Assembly (NCBI GenBank): GCA_964507095.1
Contig: CAZDOS010000001.1
Coordinates: forward strand, 1-64,000
Length of the DNA stretch: 64,000 nt
Source of the DNA: RGIG3102 sp964507095
Lineage (GTDB): Bacteria; Bacillota; Clostridia; Oscillospirales; Ruminococcaceae
Reading direction: 5' to 3'
A program made the translations under genes and the position numbers. Positions 34,401-43,084 of the stretch are shown piece by piece. Position 1 is the stretch's first letter; each line of letters begins with the position of its first letter. Under the pieces are notes generated by a model that had not been told where the DNA came from, did not search any database, and saw only the letters and a program-made list of their open reading frames with translations.

Positions 34401-35050
34401 TAAGGCGCAGGCGTGAGCTCGAGAACTGGGACGACACCACGAGAAGAAGGAAGATAACCCTCACCAATCCCGTGTTCATCAAGGGCCTTGCCCTTGCCCC
34501 TCTTGCAATAGCAGGCACGAACATGTCCAACTGCATAATACTGTGCATAGCGGTAATACTCCTGCTGACGCCCAGCAGGATCGTGACCAATCTCATAACG
34601 CGGAGGATGAGCGTCCCTCTCAAGACGTTCTTCTATCCTCTGATATCAGCCCTCATATTCGGGCCGATATATTACCTGATGTACAGACGGCTCGGACGGC
34701 CGGTACTGTCGCTGGGAGTGTACCTCCCGATACTGGTCGTGGACCCTCTCATAGTCAAGAACTTTGAGAGGACGAGGAAGGAAAACTTCAAATACTCGAT
34801 CATCAACGGTCTCAGGAACACCGGAGGCTTCGTAGTCGCATGCCTGATCCTCGGACGGGTCAGGGAGCTGCTTGCCTACGGGACCATAATGAATTTCAGG
34901 ATACTGTCGGTAACGCTGCTCCCGATGGCGAAGAACTCCTTCGGAGGCTTCCTCATCATCGGTCTGATTAGCGCGGTATGGCAGATGCTCGTGGACAGAT
35001 ACCATGAAAAGCTGATAAGGGAGGTGAACGAGTTTGAATCACTTGCTTAA
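34388..35050 (+). CDS. RnfE/NqrD-like membrane protein without cluster cysteines
   Basis: 220 residues, six hydrophobic segments. It aligns by eye along its length with RnfE/NqrD. The N-terminal half-repeat N-P-V-F-I-K-G-L-A-L-A-P-L-A corresponds to N-x-x-L-V-Q-L-L-G-L-C-P-L-L, so Ala37 replaces the cluster cysteine. L-G-V-Y-L-P-I-L-V-V-D-P-L-I-V corresponds to L-G-x-x-I-P-L-I-V-x-N-C-I-V-V, so Pro120 replaces the second. The later I-L-G-R-V-R-E-L-L matches V-L-G-S-L-R-E. A basic, Arg-rich 22-residue head is extra. Nearby Cys49 and Cys53 are not at the ligand positions. Confidence 0.85.
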   Translation: MEKMIRRRRELENWDDTTRRRKITLTNPVFIKGLALAPLAIAGTNMSNCIILCIAVILLLTPSRIVTNLITRRMSVPLKTFFYPLISALIFGPIYYLMYRRLGRPVLSLGVYLPILVVDPLIVKNFERTRKENFKYSIINGLRNTGGFVVACLILGRVRELLAYGTIMNFRILSVTLLPMAKNSFGGFLIIGLISAVWQMLVDRYHEKLIREVNEFESLA

Positions 35051-35654
35051 TTCCCTGACGGCGTTCATGACCTTTACCCTCCTTGCCATAGGCGGGGAGA
35101 ACGCCATATTCACGAGAGCGCTGGGACTGTCGAGCGGGCTGAGAGTTCTCAGGACACCGAAAAAGGACACGCTCTATTTCTGCACTGCCCTCACGTTCTT
35201 CCAGATAATCAACAGCCTGCTGGCCTTCTTCGTGGTGCCGCTGGTCTCAAGACTTCTACCGGGAGAATACATCCGCTTCGTCACGCCGGTGATAATCGTC
35301 GTGCTGTGCGCGCTCAGCTACATAATCGTAGCAATGACAATGGGTCTTGTCCTCAAAAGGAAGACCTTCACGAACATAATCTACTCCGTAACGGGAGCGT
35401 CCATAAACAGCGCCATAGTCGGCACCATCATCTATTCGCTGAACCAGGGACTCACCTTCAGCCAGACGATGGGATACCGGGTGGGCACTTCGGTCGGATA
35501 TTTCCTGGCCATGCTCCTCATCGAGGAAGGACAGAGAAAGATCAGGGATGACCTGGTCCCGAAGCCTTTCAAGGGACTGCCGGTCATGCTGGTGTACATC
35601 TCTATCCTCGCCCTTGCCATTTACGGCCTGACGGGGCACACCCTGGCACTGTAG
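35034..35654 (+). CDS. RnfA/NqrE-like membrane protein without cluster cysteines
   Basis: 206 residues from a TTG at 35034 with GGGAGGTG 6 bases upstream, overlapping the previous gene. Six hydrophobic segments. E-N-A-I-F-T-R-A-L-G-L-S-S-G corresponds to N-N-x-V-L-x-x-x-L-G-L-C-P-F in RnfA, so Ser33 replaces Cys. I-N-S-A-I-V-G corresponds to T-N-C-A-V-L-G, so Ser126 replaces the second. The C-terminal R-D-D-L-V-P-K-P-F-K-G-L matches the R-E-R-L...P-x-P-F-R-G end of RnfA. The [2Fe-2S] cluster shared by RnfA and RnfE therefore cannot form in the usual way. Confidence 0.85.
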   Translation: MNHLLNSLTAFMTFTLLAIGGENAIFTRALGLSSGLRVLRTPKKDTLYFCTALTFFQIINSLLAFFVVPLVSRLLPGEYIRFVTPVIIVVLCALSYIIVAMTMGLVLKRKTFTNIIYSVTGASINSAIVGTIIYSLNQGLTFSQTMGYRVGTSVGYFLAMLLIEEGQRKIRDDLVPKPFKGLPVMLVYISILALAIYGLTGHTLAL

Positions 35655-35664
35655 GAGGACGCTG

Positions 35665-36783
35665 ATGCCAAGGAAAGAAAGACCGGTCAAGATAAAAAGA
35701 TACAACAGGGGAGCACGGTCATCCGCCGGGAGGGCGCAGAACCTCAGGAAAGCGGCCGTGCTGCGGATCGGTGCGCTTTTGATCATAGCTGCCGGAGTGC
35801 TCCTCGGAAGACCGCTGGTAAAGCTTCTCACCAGAGAAAAGCCTTCCGGACGGGATACCGGATCGCAGGCTCCGACGCAGACTGTATCAAGCGAAGAGAT
35901 ATCCCCGGAAGAAAGCCGGGAACCGTCTGCACCTGCTGCAGTATCCGTAAAGAACAGGATATTTTACTATGCCGCGCCGGAGGAACTGTCCACGCACCGT
36001 GGCATCGACAGTGCTGTTGACAGGGCCGCGGGGCTCGGAGCAAACTGTCTGGTCTTTGACGCAAAGACCAGGGAAGGATACGTGACCTGGGAAACCAAGA
36101 ACGCCATCGGCTCGCAGCTCACCAGTGAAAACAGGATAGACATACCGTATCTTGTCGGGAAGCTTGCCGAGAAAGGCATTGCTCCCGTCGCAAGGATGTA
36201 TGTCTTCATGGACCGGATGGTCTCCACCGTGGACAGGAGCACCGCGGTGCTATACAGCGGTACGGATGCAAGATGGCTGGATTCATCGCGGGAACTGGGC
36301 GGAAAGGCCTGGGCAAATCCCGTAAGCAGCGTCATGCAGCAGTACATAATAGATCTCACCGATGAGCTGATGTCTCTGGGAGTCAGGGACGTCATATATG
36401 CGGCCTTTCATACACCTACCGGCTACAGCCTTGAATACAGGGACTTCGGTACATCCATGGACGGCGTCGTCGCCAACATGACAAACCTCCTCAAGACCCT
36501 CAAGGGGAAGCTGTCGGCCGGCGGAGGAACGCTGATGCTGGAAGTCGAGTACAGCGCGGTCGACCCAAACGGAAGCTATGCTCAGTATGTCGTCCATCCT
36601 TATCAGCTCGGCGCCGGAAACCTCATAATAACCCTAGCGGGGAATGAGGGAGACATCCGGACGATAGCAGATGCTCTCTCTCGGACCGTATCCGGTGACG
36701 AGAGGATAGATTCCCTCACGCTCTGGACCAGGACCGGAAACAGTGAGCGGACAAAAGTCCTGGGAAGCTGGTTCGTCAACTGA
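35665..36783 (+). CDS. Membrane-anchored DUF4015-like glycosidase homologue
   Basis: 372 residues; GGAGGAC before the ATG. A basic, Arg-rich head and one membrane segment (about 33-53) are followed by a Ser/Pro/Glu linker and an extracellular domain (about 95-372). It resembles the DUF4015 putative glycosyl hydrolase: N-C-L-V-F-D-A-K-T-R-E-G-Y-V-T, I-P-Y-L-V-G-K-L-A-E-K-G-I, and a segment ending I-D-L-T-D-E-L-M-S-L-G-V-R-D-V-I-Y. Typical members then have an F-D-Y-x-R-F-P active-site strand; here it reads Y-A-A-F-H-T-P. Catalysis is thus doubtful. It starts 10 bases after the RnfA-like gene, so the products may be partners. Confidence 0.75.
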   Translation: MPRKERPVKIKRYNRGARSSAGRAQNLRKAAVLRIGALLIIAAGVLLGRPLVKLLTREKPSGRDTGSQAPTQTVSSEEISPEESREPSAPAAVSVKNRIFYYAAPEELSTHRGIDSAVDRAAGLGANCLVFDAKTREGYVTWETKNAIGSQLTSENRIDIPYLVGKLAEKGIAPVARMYVFMDRMVSTVDRSTAVLYSGTDARWLDSSRELGGKAWANPVSSVMQQYIIDLTDELMSLGVRDVIYAAFHTPTGYSLEYRDFGTSMDGVVANMTNLLKTLKGKLSAGGGTLMLEVEYSAVDPNGSYAQYVVHPYQLGAGNLIITLAGNEGDIRTIADALSRTVSGDERIDSLTLWTRTGNSERTKVLGSWFVN

Positions 36784-36806
36784 CGGCAGCGACATTGGAA
36801 AAAGAA

Positions 36807-37514
36807 ATGGAATACACTGTTGAAACACTGGCGCACGGAACAAAGGTGCGGATAAACGAAACTCACAGATTCGGCACTGACGCATTCCTGCTCAGTGATT
36901 TTCGGCAGGTCAAGTATGCCCAGAGAGCCATGGACATCGGTTCGGGGTGCGGGATAATCCCCCTCAGATGGGCAGACAACGGGCACAGAGGAGAGTGCGT
37001 GGCGGTCGAGATAGAGCCGTCAGGCACTTTTCTGCTTAATGAGAGCATAAGGCTGAACGGCCTGGAGAACATTACGGCCGTGAACGCCGACATACGCACG
37101 CTGGACATTGAACCGGGCTTTGACGTCATCGCCTGCAATCCGCCGTATTTCACCAGCGGACTGCAGAAAAGGGACCGGCTCAAGGCAGGCTTCAGGCATC
37201 AGAACACCCTGAATGAGGACGATGTGGCAGAGGCTGCCTGGAAGCTTCTCAAGGACGGGGGAAAACTGGTCATGTGCCAAAGACCCGAGAGACTTGCGCG
37301 GGTGATCTGGGCAATGAAGAGCCACAGGATAGAGCCGAAGCTTCTAAGGTTCGTCAGGCAGCGCCGCGACAGCGAAAAGCCGTGGCTGATGCTCATTGAC
37401 GGCAGGAAGAACGGCGGAGTCGGACTCACGGTGATGAACGACCTCATAATTGAAGATGAAAACGGCGGTTTTTCGAAGGAACTGCTGAAGATATACGGAA
37501 AACGGACGGATTAG
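36807..37514 (+). CDS. TrmN6/YfiC-type adenine-N6 methyltransferase
   Basis: 235 residues from ATG 36807; a TTG at 36795 is possible but has no better ribosome site. SAM-binding motif D-I-G-S-G-C-G-I-I-P, then E-I-E-P-S at the end of strand 2, and the catalytic N-P-P-Y-F typical of N6-adenine methyltransferases of the tRNA1(Val) A37 group. The pairing with rsmI just downstream is common in Firmicutes. Probable substrate: tRNA. Confidence 0.88.
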   Translation: MEYTVETLAHGTKVRINETHRFGTDAFLLSDFRQVKYAQRAMDIGSGCGIIPLRWADNGHRGECVAVEIEPSGTFLLNESIRLNGLENITAVNADIRTLDIEPGFDVIACNPPYFTSGLQKRDRLKAGFRHQNTLNEDDVAEAAWKLLKDGGKLVMCQRPERLARVIWAMKSHRIEPKLLRFVRQRRDSEKPWLMLIDGRKNGGVGLTVMNDLIIEDENGGFSKELLKIYGKRTD

Positions 37515-37526
37515 AGAAGGAAAGAT

Positions 37527-38375
37527 ATGGCAGGACAGCTATTTGTGGTGGCCACTCCGATAGGCAACCTGAATGACATGACGCCCAGGACGAGGCAGGC
37601 CTTTGAGGAGGCTGACTTCATCCGGGCAGAGGACACCAGAGTCACTCTGAAGCTGCTCAACCACCTGGGCATAAAGAAGCCGATGGTGAGCTACTATGAG
37701 CACAACCTCCACCAAAAGGGCGAATACATCATAGACAGGATTATACGGGGAGAGACCTGCGCGGTCTGCTCGGACGCGGGAACGCCGTGCATCTCCGATC
37801 CGGGAGAGGTGCTGGTGAAGCAGGCCCACCGGGCAGGAATAAAGGTGGTGCCGATCCCGGGACCAAGCGCGGTGATAACCGCACTGTCGGTATCCGGACA
37901 GGACACGGGCAGGTTCTGCTTTGAGGGTTTCCTATCCACTGTGAAAAAGCAGAGGATGTCCCATCTCGCCCGGCTCGAGAAAGAGGCGAGGACCATGATC
38001 TTCTATGAGGCGCCTCACAAACTGGTGAACACCTTGAAAGACATGAGCGCCGCCTTCGGCTCAGACAGGAGCATGACGGTAGCCAGGGAGCTGACGAAGG
38101 TCCATGAGGAGATATGGGTCACCACCATAGGCGAGGCTCTCCGGAGATATACGGAAAATGCACCCAAGGGTGAGTTCGTGCTTATAATTGCGGGCTACTC
38201 ACAGCCCGAAGAAGCAGAGGAAGAGCTGGAGGACGCGGTGGACAGATGCCTTGAGCTTGCCGAGAGCGAAGGAGTGTCACTGTCGGAGGCCGCGAAGAGA
38301 ACGGCCTCATCCTCAAGGTTCTCAAAGAGCGAGATATACAGGGCAGCACAGGAAAGAAGGAGCGCGGAGGACTGA
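37527..38375 (+). CDS. rsmI: 16S rRNA (cytidine-1402-2'-O)-methyltransferase
   Basis: 282 residues; AGAAGGAAAG upstream. Tetrapyrrole-methylase fold: V-V-A-T-P-I-G-N-L-N-D-M at the N-terminus, E-D-T-R-V-T, S-D-A-G-T-P-C-I-S-D-P-G and P-I-P-G-P-S-A. The order and wording are those of RsmI, which 2'-O-methylates C1402 of 16S rRNA in the decoding centre. It lies 12 bases after the TrmN6-type gene. Confidence 0.95.
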   Translation: MAGQLFVVATPIGNLNDMTPRTRQAFEEADFIRAEDTRVTLKLLNHLGIKKPMVSYYEHNLHQKGEYIIDRIIRGETCAVCSDAGTPCISDPGEVLVKQAHRAGIKVVPIPGPSAVITALSVSGQDTGRFCFEGFLSTVKKQRMSHLARLEKEARTMIFYEAPHKLVNTLKDMSAAFGSDRSMTVARELTKVHEEIWVTTIGEALRRYTENAPKGEFVLIIAGYSQPEEAEEELEDAVDRCLELAESEGVSLSEAAKRTASSSRFSKSEIYRAAQERRSAED

Positions 38376-38386
38376 TCCGCATTACT

Positions 38387-40198
38387 ATGAATCTGAAAGC
38401 AAAGAGATTGAAGGAGCTCATGCGGCTCTTCCTTGAGACGGCAAGGACCGAGGGGATCGGCAGCACCTTAAAGAGGACCAGAAGCTTCATTCAGAGAAGG
38501 AGCGGCAGAAAGAAGGGCAGGTTCCTGCCTCCGGCCGATGAGCTGGCGAAACAGGCTGGCTATGTACCTGAAAACGGCAGGATCATATCCGTCGTGACCG
38601 CTCTCTACAATACGGACAGGAAATATCTTGAGGAGTTCATCGACTCCTTCACGAAGCAGAGCTGCTCATACCGGCAGCTCATACTTGCCGACGCCTCAGA
38701 CACGGATCACCGGTACGTGGGCGAATTTGCCCTTGAGAAGTCTCTGGATGACAGCAGGATAAAGTACATAAAGCTCAGTGAGAACCTCGGCATATCGGGC
38801 AACACGAACATTGCCGTGAGCCATGCCGACGGGGAATACATCGCCTTCGCCGACCATGATGACATCCTTTCGCCGGATGCCATATATCAGCTCCACAGGG
38901 CTGTTGACGAGACCGGAGCTGACATAGTCTACTCTGACGAAGCGCTTTTTGACAGCGACTACACCGATCCTACGGTGGGTCATTTCAAGCCGGATTTCAG
39001 CTACTACTACCTGACCAACTGCAACTACATATGCCACCTCACCTGCATGAGGAAAGAACTCTTCGAGCAGCTCGGCGGTCTTGACAGTGCCCGGGACGGG
39101 GCGCAGGACCATGACCTTCTGCTCAGGGCGACAGAGATCGAAGGGATAAGGATCCATCACATCCCGAGAGTGCTGTACTACTGGAGAGTCCATTCACGGT
39201 CCACTTCGCGGGGAGTGGAGGCAAAGCCGTATGTGACGAAGAACGCCATAGACATGCTGGACAGGCATCTTGCCAGGATAAAAGTCGAGGGCAAGGCAAG
39301 AGAGGGGAAGTTCCCGTCCACCTACAAGATAGACTACCGGGTGAAGGACGAGCCTCTGGTATCCATAATCATACCGAACAAGGACCAGGCCGAGATGCTT
39401 ACAAGATGCATCGACTCCATATATTCAAAGACCGAATACACCAATTTCGAAGTGCTTATAGTGGAGAACAACTCCACGGGCCGGGAGATCTTCGAGACAT
39501 ATGACCGTCTGGAGAAGGAACACGATGGTCTCCGCGTCCTCAGATGGGAGAAGCCTTTTAACTTCTCGCGGATCAACAATTTCGCGGCGGCACAGGCAAA
39601 AGGAGATTTGTTCCTTCTGCTCAATAACGACATCGAGATAATCAACGGGCAGTGGCTGACCGAGATGGTCTCACTGTGCCTGCAGAAGGACGTGGGCATA
39701 GTCGGAGCAATGCTCTACTATCCAAACGACACCATACAGCACGCAGGAGTCATCACGGGACTCGGCGGCTATGCCGGCCACAGCCATAAATACCATCCGA
39801 GAGGCAGATCCGGCTACATGTTCCGCCTTTCCTGCGTTCAGGACCTGTCGTGCGTCACGGCAGCCTGTATGCTGGTAAGGAAGGATGTATATGAGAAGGC
39901 GCACGGACTGGACGAGGACTTCACCGTAGCCTTCAATGACGTTGACTTCTGCCTGAGAGTGAGAAATATGGGCTACCATATCCTGTGGACTCCTTACGCG
40001 GAGTGCTACCACTACGAAAGCATATCCAGAGGATCGGACACCAGCGGAGCCAAGAAGGAAAGGTTCGAGGGAGAGAGGAAAAGGCTGAAGGACAGGTTCG
40101 GCGATTCGCTCACCAGCGACCCGTTCTACAACCCGAACCTCACTCTGGACATGGAGGATTTCTCCGAATCAAGGGTGCTGCCGAGGTACAGGTCATGA
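38387..40198 (+). CDS. Two-domain family 2 glycosyltransferase
   Basis: 603 residues; GGAGG lies 16 bases upstream, rather far. Two GT-A domains in tandem: the first (about 65-280) has V-V-T-A-L-Y-N-T and F-A-D-H-D-D as the D-x-D-like metal site; the second (about 320-560) has I-I-P-N-K-D and L-L-L-N-N-D-I-E. Such bifunctional enzymes build surface polysaccharides, for example by adding rhamnose or glucose in turn. No transmembrane segment. No polysaccharide gene cluster is nearby apart from another GT2 at 52698. The stop overlaps the next gene. Confidence 0.9.
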   Translation: MNLKAKRLKELMRLFLETARTEGIGSTLKRTRSFIQRRSGRKKGRFLPPADELAKQAGYVPENGRIISVVTALYNTDRKYLEEFIDSFTKQSCSYRQLILADASDTDHRYVGEFALEKSLDDSRIKYIKLSENLGISGNTNIAVSHADGEYIAFADHDDILSPDAIYQLHRAVDETGADIVYSDEALFDSDYTDPTVGHFKPDFSYYYLTNCNYICHLTCMRKELFEQLGGLDSARDGAQDHDLLLRATEIEGIRIHHIPRVLYYWRVHSRSTSRGVEAKPYVTKNAIDMLDRHLARIKVEGKAREGKFPSTYKIDYRVKDEPLVSIIIPNKDQAEMLTRCIDSIYSKTEYTNFEVLIVENNSTGREIFETYDRLEKEHDGLRVLRWEKPFNFSRINNFAAAQAKGDLFLLLNNDIEIINGQWLTEMVSLCLQKDVGIVGAMLYYPNDTIQHAGVITGLGGYAGHSHKYHPRGRSGYMFRLSCVQDLSCVTAACMLVRKDVYEKAHGLDEDFTVAFNDVDFCLRVRNMGYHILWTPYAECYHYESISRGSDTSGAKKERFEGERKRLKDRFGDSLTSDPFYNPNLTLDMEDFSESRVLPRYRS

Positions 40199-41427
40199 GA
40201 GCCGTAATAATCGGCGGAGGAGCCGCGGGCCTTTTCGCTGCCGGATGGCTCGTCAGAGGCGGCGTGGACACAGTCATAATCGAGCATTCGGGAGAACTGG
40301 GAAGGAAGATCCTCGTAACGGGAAAGGGAAGGTGCAACGTCACCAATGACTGTGACGAGCCCGAGTTCATGAAGAACGTCAGGACCAATCCCAAGTTCAT
40401 GTACTCATCCATATATTCATTCAGCCCGAGAAAAACGATGGAGTTTTTCGAAGATCTCGGCGTGCCGCTCAAGACCGAAAGGGGCAGGAGAGTGTTCCCC
40501 GTTTCGGACAGGGCGGCCGACATACGCCGGGCGCTTATAAAATGGGCTGACAGAGCCAAGGTGATCTATGATGACGCCGGTTCGATAGAAACGGAAGACG
40601 GTAAAATCACGGGAGTGAAATGCGCCTCGGGAAGGACAGTGACCGCGGACCGGGTCCTGCTGGCGACGGGAGGCCTTTCATACAGAAAGACGGGATCGAC
40701 GGGAGACGGATACCGCTTTGCCCGGCGGCTGGGACATACTGTAATCGAACCGACTGCCAGTCTCGTTCCCCTGGTGGAGAACGGAACAAAGGGCAGGAGG
40801 ATGATGGGACTCAGCCTCAGGAACGTCAATCTCACTGTGACGGACGGAAAGAAAAAGGTCTTTTCCGAACAGGGCGAGATGCTGTTCACTCATTTCGGCA
40901 TATCAGGACCGCTCGTGCTTTCGGCTTCAAGCCATCTGAAGGGAGAAGAGCTGAACAGGTACAAGGCAGTGATAGACCTCAAGCCCGCGCTCAGCGAGGA
41001 GCAGCTGGACAAGAGGGTCCAGAGGGATTTTGAGAAGTTCCATCTCAAGCAGGCCGCAAACAGCCTGGAACTGCTCCTTCCTGCCAAGATGAGGGAAGTC
41101 GTCCTGGAGGACTGGGGCATAGACCCGTCAAAGCCCGTCAGCCAGATCACCAGGGAAGAGAGACTGAAGCTGGTCCATGTGATGAAGAATTTCACCCTCA
41201 GCCTCCAGTCAAGATACAAGATAGATGTGGCAGTCATAACCAGCGGAGGAGTATCGGTGAAGGAGATAGATCCTTCAACGCTGTCCTCAAAGCTGGTCGA
41301 AGGACTGTATTTTGCCGGAGAGGTGATCGATGTCGACGCCTATACCGGCGGATACAACCTGCAGATAGCCTTCTCGACTGCATACTCCGCGGCGAGAGAC
41401 ATTGTGAAAAGGAGCCATGAAGCATGA
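40195..41427 (+). CDS. BaiN/YhiN-type FAD-dependent oxidoreductase
   Basis: 410 residues; the ATG at 40195 overlaps the TGA of the glycosyltransferase (ATGA), and the longer frame upstream is a shadow. N-terminal Rossmann motif I-I-G-G-G-A-A-G-L-F-A, then G-R-K-I-L-V-T-G-K-G-R-C-N-V-T, which is diagnostic of this HI0933-like flavoprotein family. The C-terminus has G-L-Y-F-A-G-E-V-I-D-V-D-A-Y-T-G-G-Y-N. BaiN in gut Clostridia is implicated in bile-acid dehydroxylation steps, but most family members have no known substrate. No other bai genes are seen here. Confidence 0.9.
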   Translation: MRAVIIGGGAAGLFAAGWLVRGGVDTVIIEHSGELGRKILVTGKGRCNVTNDCDEPEFMKNVRTNPKFMYSSIYSFSPRKTMEFFEDLGVPLKTERGRRVFPVSDRAADIRRALIKWADRAKVIYDDAGSIETEDGKITGVKCASGRTVTADRVLLATGGLSYRKTGSTGDGYRFARRLGHTVIEPTASLVPLVENGTKGRRMMGLSLRNVNLTVTDGKKKVFSEQGEMLFTHFGISGPLVLSASSHLKGEELNRYKAVIDLKPALSEEQLDKRVQRDFEKFHLKQAANSLELLLPAKMREVVLEDWGIDPSKPVSQITREERLKLVHVMKNFTLSLQSRYKIDVAVITSGGVSVKEIDPSTLSSKLVEGLYFAGEVIDVDAYTGGYNLQIAFSTAYSAARDIVKRSHEA

Positions 41428-41900
41428 AGTGCCTGATCATTTCCGATACGCACGGTTACAAGAACTATCTCAGAAGAGTCCTGGAAAAGGAGAGCGACAT
41501 AAAGAACGTTATCTATCTCGGAGACGGGATAAACGATCTTTTCGTCATAAGGAGCGAGTATCCGGACATCAATATCGTCGCCGCCGTCGCGGGCAACTGC
41601 GACGTGAACAGGGGACTGTCAACCCAGGAGATACTGACGATAGAGGGACACAGGATACTGGTCTGCCACGGCGACGGGTACTACGTGAAGATGGGACTGC
41701 TGCCGCTCAGGAAGCGGTGCCTTTCGATGGGCGTGGAGATAGCCCTTTATGGCCATACACACAGGCAGTATTACGAGTACAACAGCGGAATGTATATGTT
41801 CAATCCCGGCAGCATCATGCCGTCAAGCAATCCGTTCAGCTGTTACGGAGTGATGGAACTAACCGAAGACAGGGTGAGATTCTATCACAGGGAAGCCTGA
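41424..41900 (+). CDS. YfcE/MJ0936-type metallophosphodiesterase
   Basis: 158 residues; start overlaps the preceding stop by 4 bases. Calcineurin-like motifs: I-S-D-T-H-G, L-G-D-G, G-N-C-D, C-H-G-D-G and G-H-T-H. Such small phosphodiesterases hydrolyse artificial phosphodiesters or cyclic nucleotides in vitro; the natural substrate is unclear. Confidence 0.92.
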   Translation: MKCLIISDTHGYKNYLRRVLEKESDIKNVIYLGDGINDLFVIRSEYPDINIVAAVAGNCDVNRGLSTQEILTIEGHRILVCHGDGYYVKMGLLPLRKRCLSMGVEIALYGHTHRQYYEYNSGMYMFNPGSIMPSSNPFSCYGVMELTEDRVRFYHREA

Positions 41901-41949
41901 AAACTGTGATTTATAAAGATCACTTTGATCCTTTAAGGAGGAAAATGAC

Positions 41950-42636
41950 ATGAAGACAGTCGGACTTATAGGCGGAATGAGCTGGGAAAGCACGATCCCC
42001 TACTACAGGATAATCAATGACTATATCAAGGACACGCTGGGCGGACTGCATTCAGCCAAGATCATCCTCTACAGCGTGGAGTTCGATGAGATTGAGAAGT
42101 GCCAGTCATCGGGAGACTGGGCAAGGAGCGCCGAGATACTCGGAGATGTTGCCAGAAAGCTTGAAGGCGCAGGAGCGGATTTCATCCTTATATGCACCAA
42201 TACCATGCACAAGGTGGCGGGAGAGATACAGGCGATGGTCAATGTGCCAATTATCCATATTGCCGATGCGACCGCGGATGTCCTCGAGAAGGATAAAGTC
42301 AAAAAAGTGGCTCTTCTTGGTACCAAGTACACCATGACGGAGGACTTCTACAAGTCAAGACTCATCGACAGGGGCTTTGAGGTCGTCATCCCGGACGGGG
42401 AGGACATCGACACAGTCAATGAGATAATCTTCGATGAACTGTGCGTCGGAGTCATAAAGGACGAGTCCAGAAAAAAGTACAGCGAGATCATCGACAAGCT
42501 TAGGGAAAAGGGCGCGCAGGCAGTCATCCTGGGCTGCACAGAGATAGGTCTTCTCATAGAGCAGAAGGATTCCTGCCTGCCGATCTATGACACCACGGTC
42601 ATCCATGCAATGAGAGCCGCAGAGATGCTCATCTAG
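41950..42636 (+). CDS. Aspartate/glutamate racemase family protein (copy 1)
   Basis: 228 residues; AAGGAGG before the ATG. Begins V-G-L-I-G-G-M-S-W-E-S-T and has the two catalytic Cys positions C-T-N-T-M-H and L-G-C-T-E-I. It should interconvert D- and L-aspartate (or another acidic amino acid) without cofactor. A paralogue with the same plan is at 59929-60624. Last gene of the operon that starts with rpe; 49 bases separate it from the phosphodiesterase gene. Confidence 0.92.
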   Translation: MKTVGLIGGMSWESTIPYYRIINDYIKDTLGGLHSAKIILYSVEFDEIEKCQSSGDWARSAEILGDVARKLEGAGADFILICTNTMHKVAGEIQAMVNVPIIHIADATADVLEKDKVKKVALLGTKYTMTEDFYKSRLIDRGFEVVIPDGEDIDTVNEIIFDELCVGVIKDESRKKYSEIIDKLREKGAQAVILGCTEIGLLIEQKDSCLPIYDTTVIHAMRAAEMLI

Positions 42637-42681
42637 ATTCTGGGCGCGCAAACAATTTACCATTCCCGTCAAATTATTTTA

Positions 42682-42710
42682 TTGACAACGGTTTTTCGGG
42701 TCTGTATAAT
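42682..42710 (+). promoter_or_regulatory. Consensus promoter of rpsU
   Basis: Perfect TTGACA and TATAAT with 17 bases between, 55 bases before the ATG. Confidence 0.9.
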
Positions 42711-42765
42711 TACTTTGTTAATGCTCACGAGTGGGTAATTCAAAAGCGAAAGGGAGTGAGAACAG

Positions 42766-42942
42766 ATGTCAGAGGTTAGAGTCAAAGAGAACGAATCCTT
42801 GGATTCCGCACTTCGTCGCTTTAAGCGTGTTACCGCTAAGTCAGGCGTTTTGGCAGAGGTCCGCAAGCGCGAACACTACGAAAAGCCGTCCGTAAAGCGT
42901 AAGAAGAAGGCCGAGGCAGCTCGTAAGCGCAAGTATAAGTAA
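42766..42942 (+). CDS. rpsU: 30S ribosomal protein S21
   Basis: 58 residues, AGGGAGTGAG before the ATG. The protein reads as S21: V-R-V-K-E-N-E-S-L-D-S-A-L-R-R-F-K-R at the start, R-K-R-E-H-Y-E-K-P-S in the middle and a Lys/Arg-rich tail K-R-K-K-K-A-E-A-A-R-K-R-K. It is a late-assembling small-subunit protein. In many Firmicutes rpsU lies next to the GatB/YqeY gene; here that gene is 6 kb away at 48621. Monocistronic between a consensus promoter and a terminator. Confidence 0.95.
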   Translation: MSEVRVKENESLDSALRRFKRVTAKSGVLAEVRKREHYEKPSVKRKKKAEAARKRKYK

Positions 42943-42983
42943 TATACTTGCTGTGCGTACGCACTTAAAAAGAATAGCAAGAC

Positions 42984-43016
42984 CGGTATAGCTCATAAGG
43001 GTTATACCGTTTTTGT
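42984..43016 (+). terminator. Terminator of rpsU
   Basis: Stem CGGTATA / TATACCG followed by T5. Confidence 0.8.
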
Positions 43017-43084
43017 TTACACAGCCCGAATGTGAACGGAATGTGGGCAAGAATTAACAAAAGGTTTCAATCGGCCCGTATTTG

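Noticed and set aside
32808..35654. Reading the trio as a working Rnf complex
   Set aside because: RnfB, RnfC and RnfG are missing and the cluster and flavin residues are replaced, so electron transfer by the known mechanism is not possible.
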